A stretch of 64,000 bases of DNA from NCBI GenBank assembly GCA_033060915.1, contig CM065389.1, positions 9,104,501-9,168,500 on the forward strand, given 5' to 3'. Below, one piece after another: positions 58,246-64,000 of this stretch. Position numbers and translations under genes: made by a program. The notes beneath the pieces were generated by a model. It had not been told where the DNA came from. It was given only the letters and a program-made list of their open reading frames with translations, and made no database searches. Every line of letters starts with the position of its first letter. Within the stretch, counting starts at the first letter, position 1. This DNA is from Euryodendron excelsum (lineage: Eukaryota > Streptophyta > Magnoliopsida > Ericales > Pentaphylacaceae).

Positions 58246-58618
58246 AAATGTATTCCCACTAGAACATCTCTAAAACTACTCTCTAAAATAGCTAGTCAAA
58301 ATATTTTTAAAAGTTACATTATCCATTTTAGGTAGTCACTTTTAATAAATCCTCCAACACTACTTTCTAGTTTAACTAGTTAATAGATAAATTATTTTTT
58401 TTAAATACACATTCCAATGAAAAGAGGATATAGAAGGAGAAAATTTGATAAAATAATAGTGATTAATGTTTAGAGAGACACTTTCACCTCTCTACATTTG
58501 GAGAGTCAAAATGAAACTCTCCAAAATAGAGAGCCATTAGATAGTCTATTGGAGGGTCATTTTGAAGAGTTGGCTCGCTAAAATAGCTAACATGCCAAGT
58601 TTAGGGAGCCTATTAGAA
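58246..58618. mobile_element. MITE, possibly PIF/Harbinger-like
   Basis: The interior repeats ACTCTCTAAAATAGCTAG and, near the other end, GCTCGCTAAAATAGCTAAC. Its inverted ends are roughly TTCCCACTAGAACATCTC and TTCTAATAGGCTCCC. It is about 370 bp and non-coding. Target-site duplication not resolved. Confidence 0.45.
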
Positions 58619-58740
58619 TTCCTCTTAGAGATACCATTTTAGAGGAAAGATCATTTTTTCACAATAGTTACATCGAAATATCTATATTATATATTACAGC
58701 AATACATTGTGTGGTCTTTGAAATTGAAAGTTTTAATCTA

Positions 58741-59085
58741 ATTTTCTAACATTTTTGAATTACTAAAATACAAAAATATATTTGTCTTGATACTATTGAT
58801 TGTTTCAAAGTTATTCATTTTGCTATAAATTTCATTATCTTTGGTCACTTATTGTCTATATAGTACTTTTTCAAACTTCCTTCAATAATGCTCCTTACAT
58901 ACGATCTTTAAGATATTTTCTAACATTTTTGAATTGTTATTAATACATTGGTCTTCATACTATTGGTTGTTTGGAACTTATTCTTTTTGCTTTAAATTTA
59001 TTCTCTTTGGTCACATATTGTCTTTATGGTAATTTTTCAAACTTCTTTCAATTATGCTTCTTACATTGAATGTTTAATAATAAAA
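58741..59085. repeat. Tandem duplication, two units of about 170-175 bp
   Basis: Both units start TTTTCTAACATTTTTGAATT and share TACTATTGRTTGTTT, CTTTGGTCACATATTGTCT-type and TTTTTCAAACTTC blocks in the same order. Unit 2 starts at about 58915. AT-rich and non-coding. Confidence 0.75.
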
Positions 59086-60164
59086 AAATAATAATGATTT
59101 TAAATTTATATGATATAAGTAAATAATATAGCAAAAGTATTAATATATTATCACCATCAATCACAGCTCTTCAAATATTTACAAAAAATAAATCAAATTT
59201 TTGGCAAAGCTTAATGAAATTTATTTTTTATTTGTTTCTCAATAGATGAACGATTGGCACATACTTTTAAGTTTTAAGATTGCATTTGAATTAGAAGTGA
59301 CTTAAATTATCTATCTTTAACAGCCTGATTGAATCCGAGACAAAATTTCAAATTGTACTAATGTTAGTATGAATATATTATTAACTTTCTCTATTTTTGT
59401 TTTTTTAGTATTTTTTTATTATTCTATTTTCATAAACATTTAATGAAAAAAGTTAAAAATTTCAAAATATATCATAAATAATAAAGAAACAATAAGTAGT
59501 TTAAATATTTTCATTTAGCAATTCAAATATAGAGGTTTTTGAAAAGCTTGGCAATATACAGTTCAACCAATGTGGTAAGAAAATCTTATGATACAATTGC
59601 ACATATTGGGGCTAGATTAGGGATTAATTAACATTTTCAAATGGGTCAAGTTCATCAATATTATTTATTCACCCTACAAACCTAATAAGCCCTTATGGAG
59701 CTTAAACTTTTTTTTTTTAATTTTATACACAGTGCTAAATTATTCTTAAGTAAGATGCTGACCCTTATTAGTTCAGTTAAACTTTCAGGTATCCTTAATA
59801 TTGTGATGTGTAGTTTTAAGCCTAATCTAAGCATCTATAACAACAGTGACAAAAGTTTGTTAGCCCAATTGGATTATTAATACATAATATTAAAAGTTTC
59901 TCTAGCTTAATTTTTATAATTGAAATTTTAATGATAAAATTTTTCAATAAAACTAAATTGAAAAAAAATATCTCATTAAGCAAAATCTAAAGCGTATATA
60001 TTTTCTATCACATTCTAAAGATTTTTCTTATAATTAATTGATGGTATTTAATTTTGGAATATAAAAAATATCATATTTAATACAACTCATATTAGTAGTG
60101 TAGCAATTGAATATAAGAAATAGTTCTTTATTGTTATAGAAATTCAGTGCATAGTGGGTTCATT
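59086..60164. other. Intergenic, very AT-rich, no gene recognised
   Basis: A 61-codon frame at 59695-59880 has no recognisable features. Nothing else is supported. Confidence 0.45.
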
Positions 60165-60297
60165 GCTACGAGAGCCTTTCACTTTATAACAGAACACCTA
60201 TCATAATGATTCTTAATTATAAAAAAAAAAAAGCTATTGCCATATCATTCTAGCAAATTTTTTGTACAATTTTTTTGAAAAAATAGCATTTTTCACT
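60165..60297 (+). mobile_element. M180 MITE copy, 5' part missing
   Basis: It contains GAGAGCCTTTCACTTTATAA, CACCTATCATAATGATTCTT, GCCATATCATTCTAGCAAAT and the end AATAGCATTTTTCAC. Confidence 0.65.
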
Positions 60298-60826
60298 TGA
60301 AGAATATATGTTAGTAGTGCTATAGAAACATAATTTTGTATGGAGTTTTCATGAATGGTGCCATTGTGAGATCGAGAGGATTTCGGGAAAAACAAATAAC
60401 AAGTTTTGGTATGGTGTCCATTTATAACACATTTTCTTTTTCTTTTTTTCAATTGATTTCAGATTTGCTTTTGCTCTTGCAAATTCATTGTTGTGATATT
60501 GTGATTAGAACGTCATATCTATTTCCCTTGGTAAAAAAAAAGAAGCTAAAAACTAAAACAACAAAAAAGAAAAATGGATTAAAAAAATGCTTACGAATTC
60601 AAGTGTTGTTCAAATATTATACATATCTTAACTATATGGATTCAATACATGTCTTATTAATAATGATAGGTAAATTTAGAACAAGAGAGAGAAAGGATAT
60701 TCACATTCGCACCGTGGAAGAATACTTCATATAGGAGTTTCTAAAGGTCAAACCACAACACAACCTAAAAGGACTAGTTCTTATCTTGATCTTGAGGTAG
60801 AAGACTATATCTGCACCTAACCTGAC
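60298..60826. other. Intergenic, no gene recognised
   Basis: AT-rich; a 132-codon plus-strand frame (60336-60734) is Lys/Ile/Leu-rich with no domain, and is probably a chance frame. Confidence 0.4.
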
Positions 60827-61002
60827 AGCCTGTTTAGAACTTGAGAAAGGAGGGAAGGGAAAGAAAAATAAAAAAAAAAAAAGAAAAATATTTTTCTTTC
60901 TCTGTTTAGTTTTATAAAAAAAATAAAAGAAAGTAAAAGAGTTGAGAGATATATAAAAAACTTTTTCCCTTTTTTTTTCCTTTCCCAAGTTTCAAACAAG
61001 CT
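60827..61002. mobile_element. MITE with purine/pyrimidine arms
   Basis: The left end AGCCTGTTTAGAACTTGAG and the inverted right end AGCTTGTTTGAAACTTGGG agree at most positions, each followed by AAAGGA. It is about 176 bp. One arm is A/G-rich and the other C/T-rich, so transcripts would fold back. No duplication was found. Confidence 0.6.
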
Positions 61003-61760
61003 ATAAGAAGCTCACATCATAGAAGTGAAAAAATTATCAAATAATTTAGCCTGATGTGGGATACATTCATCTTAGAGGATATTGGCCTGGCCAACTTAAT
61101 TTGGTTGGAATGGATCCACCAGTGTGAGATGGCAAACGAGTTTCAAAATAACGGGCTAAAGTGAATGCAAAACAAGATTTCAAGGCTTGTCAAGCTCCAA
61201 AACTTTGAAAAAGAAGGGCATACAATGAAATAAAAAACTAATTTTACGATAAATAATGCCATAACCTGGATTGGCACAAAAATAAAAATAAAAAAAAAGG
61301 AAAAAGACGAATTTATTTGTTTAACGTCCATAACACGACCCTGATACACCCTCCACTTTACACGTAGCAGCCTCCGGTTCTAAATTCTAGAGTTGTTCAA
61401 ACTCCTTTTTATAACACATTGCCATAAATAGAAGCCAACGATCGTGTTGCAATTGTTTTTATACCCACATATCTCATTTTGTTAGGCTAGTATAACATTA
61501 AGTGACCAGAGATAATTCATGTCTACGGTACTTTTTACTTAAAATTTAAATTTTTTAACTTGTGCTTACAACATTTTTAGCGTAATTAATATTAAATATT
61601 AAATATTAAACTTAAATTGATTTTGATAACTTTGAGCAAAAAATTAAAATGAAAAAATAAATTGTAATATTAAAAGCAAAATAAATCTAACCATTTATTT
61701 TCTCTTTTCATCACGTCACCTATCCAATTGGCCAAAAATTAAAATAAGGAGAGATAAAGA
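61003..61760. other. Intergenic, no gene recognised
   Basis: AT-rich DNA with a few balanced stretches. No coding frame or repeat border could be supported. Confidence 0.4.
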
Positions 61761-63956
61761 GTAAGGTGATACGCCTCCAGTTGTGCTTCAACTGGAGCCA
61801 CTCCGCAAGGGCACGGAGGTCGCGCTTGTAGTAAAACCGGAGGATCCGGTGTCGTTCTCTCCTAAGGAAATTCTGCAAATATAGTAACAAAGCTCAACTA
61901 GCACGGGTACTTATCTTAATGGATTGCAAATGAAAATTCTTAACATAAAAGAGACCGAAAATATGTTGGTTTTGAGATGATGATGGTTATATGCTTCATG
62001 CAATAATTTAGTGACTATGAAAAAAACAACAAAAGCTAGTTTTATGTGATTAAGGAGAAAAGCTTGGACATGGTTGTTTTGATCCACCAATTCAGAACAA
62101 GGGTTTCCAATGAGAGGTTTTATAACTCAAATCAAGAATCACACCTTGGATTCTTGATTCGGAAAATGTCGGCTATAAAAATGTGAGTTTTGTTTGATTG
62201 AGCCTAGAGAGAGAATATATAATTGGTACCCTAGAATCAAACCTTAAACATGTGCAATACCTATACCAAATGTTGATTTGTGCATAAATATTACCAAAGG
62301 GTTATGAATCTAGGTTTTTCTAATGAATCTCATACTAAATCAAATGAAACCATATAATTTTGAGGATATGACTTTGAAGTCCATACAACCCATTTTCAAC
62401 CCTTTGAAGATCCTTGGTGGATCTTCACAACCACATCCAAGGGGTGTTTAGCTACTAGAATCCATGTTAACTAACATAAAAAGAGACAAATCTACCATTA
62501 AACTATAAAAAAGCTAGTGTTTGGTTGCCAAGAAAATGAGAGAGAAAGTGCCAAGAAAATGATGGAAAGTTGCTAGAAAATGTAGAAAATCATTCACTTC
62601 ATATATATAACAAACATTTACTTACAATGATCCAAAAGCAATAAATGACATTAAATACAAAGCATTAAGAGTAGATCTAACCAAAAACCTTACAAGATAA
62701 CAAAAATCCACTTTTGGAGCCTTCTTCCCGTCCAAACTGCTGCAGAAAATACCCTATATCACTTTTTGTCTCGAACAAAAGCTTTTATACTCTGCAGAAA
62801 AACAGAGTCTGTACACACCGATCGATCGGTGTACACGACCGATCGATCGATCGCCCGATCGAACGGTCAGGGCGATCGAACGCCCGATCGATCGCAAAAC
62901 CGACCCCTCTGAAGTTTGCTTCTGTATCGTCTGTTGTGAGGATTCCGACGTCACCGATCGAACGCCCGATCGATCGGATCGGAAAAACGCCCTCTCTGAA
63001 GTTTGCTGCAGAAGGTGAACAGAGCATCACCATCACCGATCGATCGGCCCGATCGGTTCCGGCGATCGATGGTCATGGTCATGCTCAAGATTGCCCATTT
63101 GCCTTAGTTTGAGCTCCAAATCCTACAAAAAGTGTACAAAAAGAGTTTTAACGCGTTTTAGGGGTTAGAATACTAAATTAACACCAAATTTAACTATTCA
63201 ACTAACAATTTAAGCCAAAAGATTACTATTTCTAAGGGTAATCAACACCCCCCAACTAAACCTGTGATAGTCCCTATCAAAGTATGAGAGGAAAACAAAA
63301 ATATATACATGCATTAATCTTATTCAAGTCAAATCTCCATCCACCTAGGTTGTGAACCAAAACAAGGTAAAGACATAAAGCATGGAAGAAAACAAAACAT
63401 ATCGACGCGTACTACCAATGACATATGACCCTAATGATTCAAAACTCGTACAATTACGTCCTCGATGCTTCGATCCAAGTCTCACAAGGCATACACTCAA
63501 CTTTAAACATGAACGCTCTGGGTCCCTCAATGGAAAGCTCTTTTAACGAGTAAATGTATAAACCATGCAAGTAGAGCAATTCCAAAACCAAAGACGAATA
63601 AATTGTAAGTGTATCGACTTGGCATAGCTTCATGAAGGAATATTCACAGCTTAAGCATAATCTAGAAAATTGACATAAATGCCTCATACACAATTGAATT
63701 AAAGATTCATGTATCTTCGGATATCAAGGCCATAAGGGTGATGAATGAGAGAAGAGCCATGTAAGAGGATAGAAAATGGAAAAAGGGTTCAACATATGCA
63801 TGCACATTACACATGATGATCAATGATATTCACTTCCACATTTCCACTCTTTTGAATCACTTTCACTATCTTCCTTCACCTCACTTCTTTTGTATTTGAT
63901 TTTTTTTTTTTTTTTTAACACACATTTTCATCCCTTTCTTTGTATGTATGTAATTT

Positions 63957-63997
<41 letters not shown>

Positions 63998-64000
63998 CTT
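61761..64000. repeat. Probable non-coding part of a large LTR retrotransposon, runs off the right edge
   Basis: A change of texture at about 61760 (GC-richer, no MITEs) continues to the window end. It includes a short hairpin (61775-61797), a block AAACCGGAGGATCCGGTGTC, a CGATCGATCG-rich segment (62817-63074), several short low-complexity frames and a poly(T) run (63961-63994). The 132-codon frame at 62714-63112 is made mostly of repeated Arg-Ser-Ile from the GATCGATCG words and is not supported as a protein. No retroelement protein domain is visible, so the assignment is inference. Confidence 0.35.
62817..63074. repeat. CGATCGATCG-rich palindrome cluster with an ~81-bp direct repeat
   Basis: GATCGATCG-type words recur throughout. 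GATCGAACGCCCGATCGATC occurs exactly at 62875 and again at 62956 (81 bp apart). CTCTGAAGTTTGCT occurs at 62908 and 62994 (86 bp apart). CpG density is far above that of the rest of the window. Confidence 0.9.

Noticed and set aside
60336..60734. 132-codon plus-strand open frame
   Set aside because: Lys/Ile/Leu-rich composition from AT-rich DNA, no domain, and it overlaps no supported transcript signal.
62714..63112. 132-codon plus-strand open frame with Arg-Ser-Ile repeats
   Set aside because: It arises from reading through the CGATCGATCG cluster; the opposite strand gives similar low-complexity frames, and there is no domain or gene context.
63902..63994. Poly(T) runs at the right edge as a LINE or SINE tail on the minus strand
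   Set aside because: No LINE or SINE body was recognised next to them within the window, so they may be plain homopolymer tracts.

Overview
This is a nuclear window from a flowering plant, most likely a eudicot. It is AT-rich, its genes are intron-split with GT..AG borders, and it contains plant-specific families (CC-NB-ARC-LRR, ATL RING-H2, group Ia bHLH, DOXC-type 2-oxoglutarate dioxygenase) together with Ty1-copia, LINE, hAT-like and Mutator-like elements. There are no operons, rRNA genes, convincing tRNA genes or CRISPR arrays. The species cannot be named from the sequence.

Five genes look intact: a CNL-type disease-resistance gene (minus, 4430-7516, one exon); a 2-oxoglutarate/Fe(II) dioxygenase (plus, four exons, 22763-27183, 346 aa); a RING-H2 ATL ubiquitin ligase resembling ATL6/ATL31 (minus, 30747-32009); a group Ia bHLH transcription factor resembling bHLH94/96 (plus, three exons, 44638-45931, 321 aa); and a second ATL of the ATL51/52/54 type (minus, 54913-56070). 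Two gene relics are present: the 3' exons of a MATE transporter (10801-11520) and an ANTH-domain clathrin-assembly fragment with frameshifts and a premature stop (28290-28712).

Most of the rest is transposon-derived. A decayed copia element with both LTRs fills 16474-22598 and ends about 165 bp before the dioxygenase start codon. LINE relics lie at 1-600, 27500-27900 and 38044-38861. LTR-like relics lie at about 10070-10560 and 24600-25200. Several MITE families recur: a roughly 180-bp Mutator-like family with about 11 copies, a longer palindromic family with four copies, several hAT-like elements, and a 1.1-kb fold-back element (12763-13859). The fold-back element sits in one copy of a local tandem duplication, and the sister copy keeps the empty site. 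From 61760 to the right end the sequence looks like non-coding retroelement sequence and includes a CGATCGATCG-rich block.

The intact genes are not a pathway. Three of them (the resistance gene, the ATL6-like ligase and the dioxygenase) belong to families often linked to defence, but that is a family-level remark only. The clearest discoveries are structural: insertion and empty-site pairs that define two non-autonomous elements to the base, and a retrotransposon LTR that places TGACGT motifs next to the dioxygenase promoter.
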